Shown here piece by piece: positions 1 through 8,506 of a DNA stretch of 64,000 bases. Made by a program: the position numbers and the translations under genes. Source of the DNA: Atopobacter sp. AH10 (GTDB lineage: Bacteria > Bacillota > Bacilli > Lactobacillales > Aerococcaceae); contig NZ_QXPZ01000021.1 in the NCBI RefSeq assembly GCF_003664595.1, positions 36,764 to 100,763 on the forward strand, written 5' to 3'. Under the pieces are notes generated by a model, which ran no database searches, was not told where the DNA came from, and saw only the letters and a list, made by a program, of their open reading frames with translations. The stretch's first letter is position 1. Every line of letters begins with the position of its first letter.

Positions 1-142
1 AATCGGCAAGGAGGTCGAAGTTATACAAATCTGCGGCAGGGAAAGTATTTTTAGAAGGTGCGGACTCGTTGTTAGGGTCTGGGTGAAGTGTTAAAGCTAC
101 GGGTAGGATGGCCTGTAAAGCGTTAAAGAAAATAAAATTCAT
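1..142 (-). CDS. 5' end of an unidentified gene, cut by the window edge
   Basis: On the minus strand an ATG at 142 opens a frame that runs without a stop to base 1 (47 codons). An in-frame TAA lies three codons upstream, which supports this start, and an AGGAAGG-like ribosome binding site lies about 11 nt before it. The N-terminus MNFIFFNALQAILPVALTL is hydrophobic, followed by a polar stretch rich in Pro, Asn and Asp. The visible part is too short to name a family. It diverges from the folate operon. Confidence 0.4.
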   Translation of the reverse strand, partial: MNFIFFNALQAILPVALTLHPDPNNESAPSKNTFPAADLYNFDLLAD

Positions 143-806
143 CGGCGGTTATCCTTCCTTTGTTGAAAATGTTGATGCGAGTGATGAATGTAAAATGGTT
201 CCCAATTATCCCTTTTGAGAAAATACAAATAAGGATACTCTTACTTGACTGTATTATTGTCATAAACTATACGACAGAAGAAATATTTTTGAATCATTCT
301 AAAAAAAGTTTTTTTAATTCGTTTATTTGAGTGAATGAAAATGACCAATAGAGATAAAGGTCTATCTCTATGAGAAGTTCTCCTTTTCGATCTAAGAGGG
401 GATGATCATTTATCCAGCAAATGAGCCCTTCTTTCTGTATAGGAACCAGTAGAGTACAAAAGTAAGACGTGCTTAATTGAAGAAGAAGGGAGAGACTTGT
501 TTGAAAGAAAATGGTTGCAAGAGTTCGTCCCCCAGTAGAGCAAACGTTCGCACTTTTTCTCCTATAAAGTATAGCATATCTTAATGGACTATCCTAGATA
601 GACTCAAAAAAAGAGGCGGAAAGTGATGGATAAAAATCGTTTTGTCAACAAATTTTTAACTTATGGAAGAAAGCACTTGGCATATTTCAGAAAGAAATGC
701 AAGAATTTTCAGGAACAGATAAGGGAGCTTAATAAAGCCGTTTGATCGTTAAGCTATGTCCTGGAGCAAGTATCTATTTTAAGGGATGTATTTGAAATTT
801 CTATTG
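143..806. other. Intergenic region upstream of the folate operon
   Basis: This AT-rich stretch separates the divergent partial gene from folB. A TTGACT-N17-TATACG promoter-like pair is visible at 245-273 on the plus strand, but no clear gene follows it. A 39-codon frame at 626-745 is listed separately. I see no riboswitch, tRNA or repeat here. Confidence 0.4.
626..745 (+). CDS. Possible small basic protein (39 aa)
   Basis: An ATG at 626 is preceded by GAGGCGGAAAG, a fair ribosome binding site, and opens 39 codons ending with TGA. The product starts MDKNRFVNKFLTYGRKHLAY and is strongly basic with many Lys and Arg, and has no membrane segment. I do not recognise it. It may be a real small protein, a leader, or a remnant of a degraded gene; only conservation in relatives would tell. 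Confidence 0.25.
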   Translation: MDKNRFVNKFLTYGRKHLAYFRKKCKNFQEQIRELNKAV

Positions 807-835
807 TTGCTATGCTTTTTATGGACTTGTATAAT
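807..835 (+). promoter_or_regulatory. Predicted sigma-A promoter of the folate operon
   Basis: TTGCTA at 807-812 and TATAAT at 830-835 are separated by 17 nt. Transcription would start near 842, about 65 nt before folB. I see no terminator between folB and the PgeF gene, so this promoter could serve the whole operon. Confidence 0.55.
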
Positions 836-906
836 CAAGGGAGGATGAGGCTTTTTTAGATTTGAATGAAAAATGAAAAAGAAGAGCGAAAGTGAGGCGA
901 TTGAGG

Positions 907-1272
907 ATGTATCGGATTTTGATGAAAAACATGAAGTTCCATTCGCATATTGGGGTCTTTGAAGAAGAAAAGAAATTAGGTCAAGCCATAGAATTGGACT
1001 TACTTGTAGAAGTCAAAAAGACACCTAAATGTGATTCTATTGAGGATACTGTTTCCTATGCAGATTTTTATGACATTATAAAAGAAGAGGTCGAAAACAG
1101 TCGGGCGGATTTAATTGAGACATTGGCCCAGTCAATAGTAGAGGCCATTAAGGCATGGGATACAAAAGGTCAATTGAGCAAGGTGAATGTCAAGTTGCGT
1201 AAAATCGCTTTGCCTATTGATGGCATTTTAGATTACGTGCAAGTTGAAATGGGGGATGACCTCAATGATTAA
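907..1272 (+). CDS. folB: Dihydroneopterin aldolase FolB
   Basis: FolB converts 7,8-dihydroneopterin to 6-hydroxymethyl-dihydropterin and glycolaldehyde in cytoplasmic folate synthesis. The protein begins MYRILMKNMKFHSHIGVFEE, matching the family start, with the conserved GVFEEEKKLGQ pterin-binding segment and a C-terminal KLRKIALPIDGILDYVQVEM segment. I chose ATG 907 because AGTGAGG lies 9 nt before it and the 121-aa length fits the family; an in-frame GTG at 892 would add five residues. Its stop overlaps the folKE start by 8 nt (ATGATTAA), so the two are translationally coupled. Confidence 0.93.
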   Translation: MYRILMKNMKFHSHIGVFEEEKKLGQAIELDLLVEVKKTPKCDSIEDTVSYADFYDIIKEEVENSRADLIETLAQSIVEAIKAWDTKGQLSKVNVKLRKIALPIDGILDYVQVEMGDDLND

Positions 1273-2335
1273 GGTCTATCTTTCTCTTGGTTCTAATTTG
1301 GGGAATCGCTTAGCCTATCTGAAAGAAGCTGTGAAGCGATTAGCTGAAGATCCACAGATTGAAGTCGAAAAAGTGTCTCGTGTTTATGAGACCAGTCCAG
1401 TTGGAGGGGTAGAACAAGGAGCTTTCTTGAATATCGCTGTACGCCTATCAACGCTTTTACCGCCACTAGATTTGTTGGATAGGATGCAAAAAATTGAGCA
1501 GGACTTAAAGCGTGAGAGATTAGTTCATTGGGGTCCTAGAACGATTGATTTAGATATGTTATATTATGGAGATCAAACTATAGAGCATGAACGGCTAATT
1601 GTTCCACATAAGGAAATGTATAAACGTTTATTTGTATTAGTGCCTTTGACGGATGTATGGACAGACGAATTTTTTTGTCAAGAAGAGGTTTTAAACACTA
1701 TTATTCAGCTCAAGGGTGAGAAGCAAGAAATACAGTGTATAGGAGAATGGACGATGGAAAAAACAAAGCAGGAGCGTATTGAAGCGGCGGTTAGAGAGAT
1801 ATTATCAGCAGTTGGCGAAGATCCTAATCGGGAAGGTTTACTTGAAACGCCTAAACGGGTGGCTAAAATGTATGATGAAATTTTAGCCAGCACGACTGAA
1901 AAGGAATTTACCAACTACAAGCTATTTGAATCTGAAACAGCACAAAATGCGCAAATGGTATCAGTGAATGATATTCCTTTTTATTCCATGTGTGAACATC
2001 ATATGCTACCTTTCTTTGGGAAGGTTCATGTGGCCTATATTCCTAAGGCTGGGCGGATCATTGGCTTGAGTAAAATACCACGTTTAGTTGACCATGTCTC
2101 TCGTCAGTTGAATTTACAAGAACGGATTACCAAGGATATTGCCGATACTTTAGAAGATATTTTAGACCCTTACGGTGTGGCCGTAGTGGTAGATGCCAGA
2201 CATATGTGTGTGGAAATGAGAGGCGTGAAGAAAACCAATTCAGTGACTCGAACCACTTTCTTTACCGGAGAATTTGATCGGGATAGGGACTTGCGCAAGG
2301 AGTTTCTTCAAACCGTCAACCGTTATAGGGACTAG
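1265..2335 (+). CDS. folKE: Bifunctional HPPK / GTP cyclohydrolase I fusion FolKE
   Basis: Residues 1-155 are 6-hydroxymethyl-dihydropterin pyrophosphokinase (GSNLGNR, then GPRTIDLDMLYYG and PHKEMYKRLFVLVPL). Residues 164-356 are GTP cyclohydrolase I, with zinc ligands in CEHHMLPFFGK and ARHMCVEMRG and a C-terminal TRTTFFTGEF. The two domains therefore catalyse the first pterin step and the step before dihydropteroate synthesis. The same fusion is known from the folate cluster of Lactococcus lactis. I start at ATG 1265 because GGGGGA lies just upstream and it overlaps the folB stop; an in-frame TTG at 1244 is less likely. Just before the FolE domain, AGGAG at 1741 sits 8 nt ahead of an in-frame ATG at 1754, so FolE may also be made alone. 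Confidence 0.93.
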   Translation: MIKVYLSLGSNLGNRLAYLKEAVKRLAEDPQIEVEKVSRVYETSPVGGVEQGAFLNIAVRLSTLLPPLDLLDRMQKIEQDLKRERLVHWGPRTIDLDMLYYGDQTIEHERLIVPHKEMYKRLFVLVPLTDVWTDEFFCQEEVLNTIIQLKGEKQEIQCIGEWTMEKTKQERIEAAVREILSAVGEDPNREGLLETPKRVAKMYDEILASTTEKEFTNYKLFESETAQNAQMVSVNDIPFYSMCEHHMLPFFGKVHVAYIPKAGRIIGLSKIPRLVDHVSRQLNLQERITKDIADTLEDILDPYGVAVVVDARHMCVEMRGVKKTNSVTRTTFFTGEFDRDRDLRKEFLQTVNRYRD

Positions 2336-2430
2336 GATTAATCGCTTGTTAGTAAAACGAGAGTGAGTAAAATGCTATAGAGCCTAGTAAGAGGAACTTA
2401 TAGAGACTAGCGCGAGAAAGAAGGAGAGAA

Positions 2431-3810
2431 ATGGTCGATAGAAGAGCTAGGACTAGCATCCATTTAGTCGAGACGAGGTATGGAGAAGGAGATCGTTTAT
2501 CTTCGATGAAAAAGGTTTTAGAAGCCTTGAATCATCCAGATCATGCCTATGAGATCATTCATTTGAGTGGAACTAATGGAAAAGGGTCTACGGCAAGTAT
2601 GATCGGGGCCTTTTTGGAAGTAAAGGGACAGAAAGTAGGCTATTTTACGAGTCCCTACTTTGATCATCCAAGAGAAATGATTCAAATGAATGGGGAATGG
2701 ATAAGTTTAGAAAGTTTCGAGCGCTATGAAAAACAAATTTTAGGGCTAGTGGAGAAGCTATTGGGCGATCAAACGGCTTTATCAGAGTTTGAAGTAGCTG
2801 TTTGTATCGCTCTTCTTTACTTTAAAGACCAGGCTGTGGATACTCTAGTTTTGGAATGTGGCTTGGGCGGTAGTTTAGATGCGACTAATGCCGTTGATCG
2901 GGTAAATTACTCGATATTTACGCCTATTAGTTTGGATCATATGAATATATTAGGAAGAACTGTCAAGGAAATTGCAGAGAATAAGGCAGGAATGATTAGG
3001 CAAGGAGATCGGGTGATATCTGCCTACCCTCAAAAAGCTGAAACTCAAGCAGTTCTTGAAAGAATTTGTCAAGAAAGAGTAGCTTATCTGACGGATGGAT
3101 CAGCTATTGAGATAAGAGTAGAGGACTATAGTGATGAGTGGATTTCAAATGGAGAGAAGCGGCCACTTAGAAAAATTGACCTGCGTTATCCGGATTGGTC
3201 TTCTTATCAGTTTCATTTTTCTTTACTAGGTCATTATCAATTGCAAAATTTACGGACGGTCGCCTGTTTCTTAAAGGATTATGCGGATATAAAGTCTTTA
3301 GAATTATCTCATAGGGATTTTGAGAAAGCTTTTAGTCATTTGACTCTAAGAGGTCGATTTGAATGCCTAGACGGGCCTGTTTTGACCATTTTAGATGGCG
3401 GGCATAATGTAGCAGGAATCAAGGAATTATCTCTTAGTGTGAAGGAATGGTTCAAAGGATGCACGATTATCGGTGTTTCTGCTTTTTTGAAGGATAAGCA
3501 AGTGCTAGAGTCCTTGCCTTATCTTGATTTTTTGGATCAGCTTATTGTGACCCAAGCATTTCATCCAGAAAGAGCCATGAAAGCTGATGAACTGGGGGCT
3601 TTGTATAAGGAAGTTTTCCCTAACTTAAGTCAACAAGTCATCAAGGATCCAGAAGAGGCAATTCTTTCAGCCTATCAGTTAGCCGAGCAAATAGAGAAAG
3701 AGAAAAGGGTTGTTCTTGTCGTATTCGGCTCCTTCCATTTACTGAAGAAAATTCGTCCACTGGTCATGAAATTTCATAAAAGGCAAGATGGAAAGACACG
3801 CTTGATTTAA
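2431..3810 (+). CDS. folC: Folylpolyglutamate synthase / dihydrofolate synthase FolC
   Basis: FolC adds glutamate to dihydropteroate and to folates using ATP. The P-loop SGTNGKGSTASMI is at residues 45-57, and ECGLGGSLDATN and TPISLDHMNILG are typical Mur-ligase-like elements of the family. The 459-aa length is normal. ATG 2431 follows AAGGAGAG with good spacing. It is the third gene of the operon. In L. lactis a dihydropteroate synthase gene (folP) lies between folKE and folC; here that position is a 95-nt gap, so folP must be elsewhere if folate is made de novo. Confidence 0.93.
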   Translation: MVDRRARTSIHLVETRYGEGDRLSSMKKVLEALNHPDHAYEIIHLSGTNGKGSTASMIGAFLEVKGQKVGYFTSPYFDHPREMIQMNGEWISLESFERYEKQILGLVEKLLGDQTALSEFEVAVCIALLYFKDQAVDTLVLECGLGGSLDATNAVDRVNYSIFTPISLDHMNILGRTVKEIAENKAGMIRQGDRVISAYPQKAETQAVLERICQERVAYLTDGSAIEIRVEDYSDEWISNGEKRPLRKIDLRYPDWSSYQFHFSLLGHYQLQNLRTVACFLKDYADIKSLELSHRDFEKAFSHLTLRGRFECLDGPVLTILDGGHNVAGIKELSLSVKEWFKGCTIIGVSAFLKDKQVLESLPYLDFLDQLIVTQAFHPERAMKADELGALYKEVFPNLSQQVIKDPEEAILSAYQLAEQIEKEKRVVLVVFGSFHLLKKIRPLVMKFHKRQDGKTRLI

Positions 3811-3837
3811 TGCTTAAAGGGTAAAAGGGGTGGTGAT

Positions 3838-4359
3838 GTGGGAAAAGCCTATCAAACATGGATCGATAAGTGCTTAGATCAGTTTAGCCTAGACAAGGTC
3901 AAAAAAGGAGAAGTGTTGAAAGCACAATTGCCAAGTCAAAGGGATGAATTGTGGGTCGATCGAAAGACTAGTTATCATCTTTCTGCAAGTGTGGTGACCT
4001 TTGTTGAAGGGAAATTGTTAATGGTTTTTCATCCCTACCAAAAGGAGTGGCTCTTGCCGGCTGGACATGTTGAACAGGGGGAATGGCCCTTTGAAACAGC
4101 TTGCCGAGAGTTGGCTGAAGAAACAGGGAGAAAAATTGTCCCCCAAGATGTAAAAGATCTGGAACTGATTGACCTTAATCTGATCCCTATTCAAGCCAAC
4201 CCTAGTAAAGATGAGCCTTTTCATTATCATTTGGATTGCCGTTATATTTTCAAGGGGAATTGTATAGAGTTAAAAGAAAAAGAACTCATCTGCCGCTTGG
4301 TTCCTGATGAGGAAGTCCCAGAAGAATTTCGGCCTTATTTACGTTATAGGCTCAATTAA
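3838..4359 (+). CDS. Nudix hydrolase in the folate operon, candidate dihydroneopterin triphosphate pyrophosphatase
   Basis: The 173-aa protein carries a Nudix box beginning GHVEQGE and continuing to RELAEETG (about residues 79-102), the Mg-binding motif that cleaves nucleoside diphosphate-X compounds. Its start is GTG 3838 after AAGGGGTGG. It lies 27 nt after folC and 15 nt before the next gene. A Nudix enzyme of the L. lactis folate cluster removes pyrophosphate from dihydroneopterin triphosphate, the step between FolE and FolB. By position I infer the same role here; sequence alone does not fix the substrate. Confidence 0.75.
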   Translation: MGKAYQTWIDKCLDQFSLDKVKKGEVLKAQLPSQRDELWVDRKTSYHLSASVVTFVEGKLLMVFHPYQKEWLLPAGHVEQGEWPFETACRELAEETGRKIVPQDVKDLELIDLNLIPIQANPSKDEPFHYHLDCRYIFKGNCIELKEKELICRLVPDEEVPEEFRPYLRYRLN

Positions 4360-4374
4360 AAAGGAGGAAGTTGA

Positions 4375-5103
4375 ATGTTTCCAATACAATGGTCTAAAGA
4401 AGGATTAACTTTAGCTTTAGCTGGAGTAGATTATAACTTACGAGGGCAGAAAGAACCCATCGCTTATCAGGAGTCATTAGAAGCAATGAAAAATTCTCTG
4501 CAAGGGAATGTTGAACAAGTCTATACCTGTCAACAAACTCATAGCAGCAGGGTAGTAAGAGTGGATGGAAAAGTAGCAACAGATTTTATGGGCTACCCAC
4601 AATTTGAAGAAACGGACGGCTTGATGACCAGTGAAAAAGGTCAGGCGCTTTTGGTAAAATTTGCCGACTGCACCCCAGTTGTTCTCTATGACCCGGTTAA
4701 AAGAGCTTTGGCTGTTGTCCATTCTGGTTGGCGGGGGACTCAGCAGCGGATTAGTCTAGAAGCTATTCGACTGATGGGAAAAGAAGTTGGGAGCAAGAGG
4801 GGAGACCTATTCGCCTACATTGGCCCTTGTATTGATCCTAAAATATATGAGGTAGATCAACCTGTCTATGAAGCTTTCAAGGATTTTCCTAGCCGTGATG
4901 AATTCTTCTTGGCAAAAAATGAGCCGGGTAAATATTTCTTGCAGATGGCTCATGCGAACAAGATCATTTTAAAAGAAGCGGGATTAAAAGAAGAGCAAAT
5001 TTCTTCTTGCAAAGAATCGACCTATACAGATCCTCGATTGCATTCAGCCAGAAAAGAAGGGCCATCATATGGCTTGAATGGTTTATTAGTGATGATGGTT
5101 TAA
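4375..5103 (+). CDS. pgeF: PgeF/YfiH family protein (formerly DUF152, multicopper oxidase-like)
   Basis: This 242-aa protein has the three-ligand metal site of the YfiH/YlmD family: His56 in QQTHSS, Cys99 in ADCTP and His116 in HSGWRGT, plus the conserved YIGPCI. Members have been described as purine nucleoside phosphorylases/adenosine deaminases, as laccase-like oxidases and as cell-wall quality-control factors, so the exact role is open. The ATG follows AAGGAGG at good distance, 15 nt after the Nudix stop, so it probably belongs to the folate operon. Confidence 0.82.
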   Translation: MFPIQWSKEGLTLALAGVDYNLRGQKEPIAYQESLEAMKNSLQGNVEQVYTCQQTHSSRVVRVDGKVATDFMGYPQFEETDGLMTSEKGQALLVKFADCTPVVLYDPVKRALAVVHSGWRGTQQRISLEAIRLMGKEVGSKRGDLFAYIGPCIDPKIYEVDQPVYEAFKDFPSRDEFFLAKNEPGKYFLQMAHANKIILKEAGLKEEQISSCKESTYTDPRLHSARKEGPSYGLNGLLVMMV

Positions 5104-5114
5104 TTTTTCTTTTT

Positions 5115-5345
5115 AGAAGAGATTGTCTAAGAAAGAAGAGGGGCTTGAATTTGACTCAGTTGATTTGATATGAAAATGTCTGATTAAATCGGAAGTGATT
5201 TGCCCTAGAAAGAAAAGGGCATGAACTAGGCCTAATTTATTTGATATGAAAATGTCTGATCAAGTCAGAAGGGATTGCCTTAGACAGAATAGGGCTGATC
5301 CAAGTCAGAAGGGATTGCCTTAGAAAGAAAAGGGCTGATCCAAAG
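5115..5345 (+). repeat. Degenerate tandem repeat downstream of the PgeF gene
   Basis: Four units follow each other: 5115-5190 and 5191-5266 (76 nt each) and two shortened units, 5267-5306 and 5307-5345 (about 40 nt each). Shared cores are TTTGATATGAAAATGTCTGA in the long units and AGAAGGGATTGCCTTAGA in the short ones. The last two units are nearly identical, which suggests recent duplication. The array starts 12 nt after the stop codon. Confidence 0.8.
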
Positions 5346-5403
5346 AAGGATAGCTGTTGGGCTATTTATATCTTGCATTTTGAAGAGGAGAGGGGGAAGT
5401 GGA

Positions 5404-6810
5404 GTGAAAGAGGAAGTAGTGATTGGTCTAGATATAGGGACAACGACTGTTAAAGCCCTTGCGGTGACAGATGAGGGGGAAGTGACGGCTAGCTATGCTA
5501 AAACTATTTCTGCTGTTTATGGAGAAGGAGGATCTTGTATAGCAGAGCCTTATCAACTCTTAGAAGCAGTGGTGGATGTGTTGAAGGGGATAGGTCATTT
5601 TTGCCCGACTCAATCTATTAAGGGATTGAGCTTATCTTCTGCCATGCATTCGGGGATGCTTTTAGATGAAAACTTTAAACCCTTGACTCCTCTTTTACTC
5701 TGGTCAGATAGTCGTTCCAAAGAAGTGGCTAAAGCCATGCGAAAATCAGCTATTGGGCGACAATTCTATAGGCAAACGGGTATGCCTATTCATGCCATGT
5801 CTCCAATGATTAAGTTTATTTGGGCTAAGGATCAGTATAAACAGGCTTTTCAACACTATCGTTATCTAGCAGGGATCAAGTCCTTTTTAATGGAATACCT
5901 TACTGGGTATTTTGTGGTAGACCAAGCTTGTGCTGGAGCAACTGGCTTACGAAATCTTTATCAAAGGCAATGGGATAAAGCTATTTTGGCGGAAGTGGAT
6001 ATGGATATAGACTCACTACCAAGATTAGTAGATTCAACAAAGGTTTATCCCTTATCTTGCCCCGATTTACCTGAGTGGGAGTCCATACCTGTAATGGTAG
6101 GAGCTAGTGATGGCTGCTTAGCCACTTTTGCCAGTTACAACGGTCAAGTAGAGACAAGTCTTACGGTAGGCACTTCAGCAGCTGTGAGACAAATGTCCTC
6201 ACGAATTGCCTTAGATGACAAAGGTCGGACTTTTTGTTATGAGTTAACTCAAGGACTATATGTCATTGGGGCGGCTTCGAATAATGGAGGAAATGTCCTC
6301 CAATGGGCTAGAAAACTCTTTAATCGAGATTTTACTGACTTATGTCAATTGATGAAAAAGGGAGAAATTGGCGCTCATGGACTGAGCTTTACGCCTTATT
6401 TATTAGGCGAGAGATCTTTAGTGATGGATGAAATGGTTAAGGGAGAATTTTTACATGTCTCGATGCAGCATCAGATTGAAGATTTTATGCGAGCTATCGG
6501 AGAAGGTCTTATGATGAATCTTGCTCGCTTGGTTGCCTTAACTGAAGAAGTGGGAGAAAAGTCTGATCAACTCGTTATTTCTGGTGGCGCTATGCGATTT
6601 CAACCTTTAAAGCAGATCCTAGCAGACTTATTAAATCGCCCATTAATTGAAAGAATTCAAGAAGATTCATCAGCTTATGGGGCAGCAAAATTTTTCTATG
6701 CTTATACAGAAGGTTTGGATAAGTGGAGAAAACAATCAGCTTGCCAGTTAAGCACGCACCCTAACTTAGAAGCTCATGAAAGCTATTGTAGATTAGGGAA
6801 ACTACCTTAA
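5404..6810 (+). CDS. gntK: FGGY-family carbohydrate kinase, probable gluconokinase
   Basis: An ATP-dependent sugar kinase of 468 aa. The N-terminal phosphate loop is IGLDIGTTTVKA, followed by SLSSAMHSGML, LLWSDSRS and GMPIHAMSPMIK; the last closely resembles the GTPIHPMSP segment of gluconokinases. GASDGCLA and SGGAMRFQPL mark the second FGGY half. I chose GTG 5404 because AGGAGAGGGGG lies inside the longer frame that would start with TTG 5380. No gluconate permease or 6-phosphogluconate dehydrogenase is adjacent, so xylulokinase or another FGGY specificity remains possible. Confidence 0.8.
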   Translation: MKEEVVIGLDIGTTTVKALAVTDEGEVTASYAKTISAVYGEGGSCIAEPYQLLEAVVDVLKGIGHFCPTQSIKGLSLSSAMHSGMLLDENFKPLTPLLLWSDSRSKEVAKAMRKSAIGRQFYRQTGMPIHAMSPMIKFIWAKDQYKQAFQHYRYLAGIKSFLMEYLTGYFVVDQACAGATGLRNLYQRQWDKAILAEVDMDIDSLPRLVDSTKVYPLSCPDLPEWESIPVMVGASDGCLATFASYNGQVETSLTVGTSAAVRQMSSRIALDDKGRTFCYELTQGLYVIGAASNNGGNVLQWARKLFNRDFTDLCQLMKKGEIGAHGLSFTPYLLGERSLVMDEMVKGEFLHVSMQHQIEDFMRAIGEGLMMNLARLVALTEEVGEKSDQLVISGGAMRFQPLKQILADLLNRPLIERIQEDSSAYGAAKFFYAYTEGLDKWRKQSACQLSTHPNLEAHESYCRLGKLP

Positions 6811-6921
6811 AATAAACTGGCTTAGCTAAAATAGCCAAGATGAATAAAAAATCGCCCTAGGTCAAGAAGTATAGGGCAATAGCTATAGTTGACTAAAAAT
6901 GTTATGGAAAGGATGAATAGG

Positions 6922-7518
6922 ATGGTATATAGTTTAGGGGTTTTATTAGCGGATGGTTTTGAAACGATTGAAGCTTTATTACCAGTGGATGTTTTCCGCC
7001 GTGCAGGTGAAAAAGTAGTCTTGTTGAGTACAAATGGAAAGAAAGAAGTCTTGTCTGCACAAGGGGTTACGATTAAAACAGATGCGTTAATGGAAGAGCT
7101 CGATCCAAAAGACTTAAAAGCAGTTTTCCTTCCAGGTGGGATGGGAGGCGCTGAAAGCTTACGTGACAATCTAAAGGCTCGTGAATTTATCCAAGAGGTT
7201 TACGCTAACGAAGGACTTGTAGCCGCTATTTGTGCAGGACCGATTGTTTTAGAGAAGGCAGGACTATTGAAAGAGACACACTTTACAGCTTTCCCAGGTT
7301 TAGAAGAAAAGTATTTTGAAGGTTTAAAACCAGAAGATCAATTAGTTGTTTTAGATAAGAGAATACTGACTAGTCGTGGACCAGCTCCAGCTTTCCCATT
7401 TGCTTTAGCCCTTCTAGCTACGGTATCTTCTCCTATAAAAGCGGAAGCTATTTATCAAGCTATGCAGGGGCCAATGGTTTTCCCTGCAGAGAAATGGAAA
7501 AATATTTCAATAGACTAA
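6922..7518 (+). CDS. DJ-1/PfpI (ThiJ-like) family protein
   Basis: The 198-aa protein has the DJ-1 layout: a Glu in ADGFETIE near the N-terminus, FLPGGMGGAESL, and the nucleophile elbow AAICAGP with Cys104. Family members are proposed to repair glycated thiols or protect against carbonyl and oxidative stress; the real substrate is unknown. I prefer ATG 6922, which has GGAAAGG 9 nt upstream, over the TTG at 6889. A GCCCTA...TAGGGC inverted repeat lies upstream at about 6853-6879. Confidence 0.85.
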   Translation: MVYSLGVLLADGFETIEALLPVDVFRRAGEKVVLLSTNGKKEVLSAQGVTIKTDALMEELDPKDLKAVFLPGGMGGAESLRDNLKAREFIQEVYANEGLVAAICAGPIVLEKAGLLKETHFTAFPGLEEKYFEGLKPEDQLVVLDKRILTSRGPAPAFPFALALLATVSSPIKAEAIYQAMQGPMVFPAEKWKNISID

Positions 7519-7797
7519 GGAGAAAAAGCAAGCTCATATCTTTTAGTAGGATAGAAGCTTTGAAAAAAAACTGACCTAGTGCGATAAAATGAGCAAAAGT
7601 ATGCCTTAAGTGCTGAACTTCTCCCATAGTTTTACAGCGCATCTTATCTAAACCAAATCCCCCAAACTCTAGCCTTTTGATGAGTTGGGGGATTCTTATT
7701 TAATAGGGGGAAGTGTAGCGTAAAGGCCTATTTTTAATTGGGCTTAAACGAATGTTTCTTTGAGAAAGAGGAGATCTGTATTCATTTCTTTAGCACA
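7519..7797. other. Intergenic region between the DJ-1 gene and the pab operon
   Basis: Apart from the terminator at 7656-7700 I see only AT-rich sequence. The pab promoter begins at its right end. Confidence 0.5.
7656..7700 (+). terminator. Rho-independent terminator after the DJ-1 gene
   Basis: AATCCCCCAAACTC pairs with GAGTTGGGGGATT with one bulged A, a loop of about 12 nt, then CTTATTTAATA. It lies about 140 nt after the stop codon. Confidence 0.75.
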
Positions 7798-7826
7798 TTG
7801 TATTTTTAGGATAGGCTCTTTATAAT
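7798..7826 (+). promoter_or_regulatory. Predicted promoter of pabABC
   Basis: TTGTAT at 7798-7803, a 17-nt spacer and TATAAT at 7821-7826 precede pabA by about 85 nt. I see no attenuator or riboswitch in the leader. Confidence 0.6.
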
Positions 7827-7909
7827 ACGATGTATGCAGGTTACGGACCTAGGCTCATTTTAGGATAACGACTGTAAATGTTTGAATGAAAGAGAGGAAG
7901 GTCCTTTTT

Positions 7910-8506
7910 ATGTATTATATATTGGATAATTATGATTCATTTGTATACAATCTATCCGCTTATATGCAAGAATTAGGTCAGGAAGTTCTCGTCAAGCGAG
8001 CAGATGAAATGGATTTAACTGAGATTGAGACCTTAAAACCAGAAGGGATTATCTTGTCACCAGGACCTAAACGACCGGAAGATGCCATAGAATCCCAAAA
8101 AGTCATTGAAAAATTTAAAAATAAGATCCCAATATTGGGCGTATGTTTAGGGCACCAAACGATCGGGCTTTTCTTTGGAGCAGATGTTGTTAAGGGGAGT
8201 CGGCCTTTACATGGGAAGATAACAAGACTAAAGCACGATGGTAAAGGATTGTTTCGCGATCTACCGCAAAATTATCAGATAACCCATTATCATTCACTGG
8301 TCGTTTTAGAAGAATCTTTGCCAGAAAGTTTAAAAGTAACAGCTTTTAGTGAGGATGGAAGTGTTATGGGGCTACAGCATCGCCATTTACCCATTTATGG
8401 AGTTCAGTTTCATCCAGAAGCTATTTTAACTGAATATGGGCATGAACTTTTGGCGAATTTTCAACTGATTTGTAAGTCTTGGAGGAAATATCATGCAGTT
8501 GATTGA
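7910..8506 (+). CDS. pabA: Aminodeoxychorismate synthase glutaminase subunit PabA
   Basis: A class I glutamine amidotransferase of 198 aa that supplies ammonia to PabB. It begins YYILDNYDSFVYNL, has the nucleophile Cys79 in GVCLGHQT and the catalytic His in GVQFHPEA. The start is ATG 7910 with AGAGAGGAAGG upstream; the longer frame from 7886 includes the binding site. The end overlaps pabB by 14 nt. In many bacteria one such subunit serves both PabB and TrpE; no trp gene is present here. Confidence 0.92.
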   Translation: MYYILDNYDSFVYNLSAYMQELGQEVLVKRADEMDLTEIETLKPEGIILSPGPKRPEDAIESQKVIEKFKNKIPILGVCLGHQTIGLFFGADVVKGSRPLHGKITRLKHDGKGLFRDLPQNYQITHYHSLVVLEESLPESLKVTAFSEDGSVMGLQHRHLPIYGVQFHPEAILTEYGHELLANFQLICKSWRKYHAVD

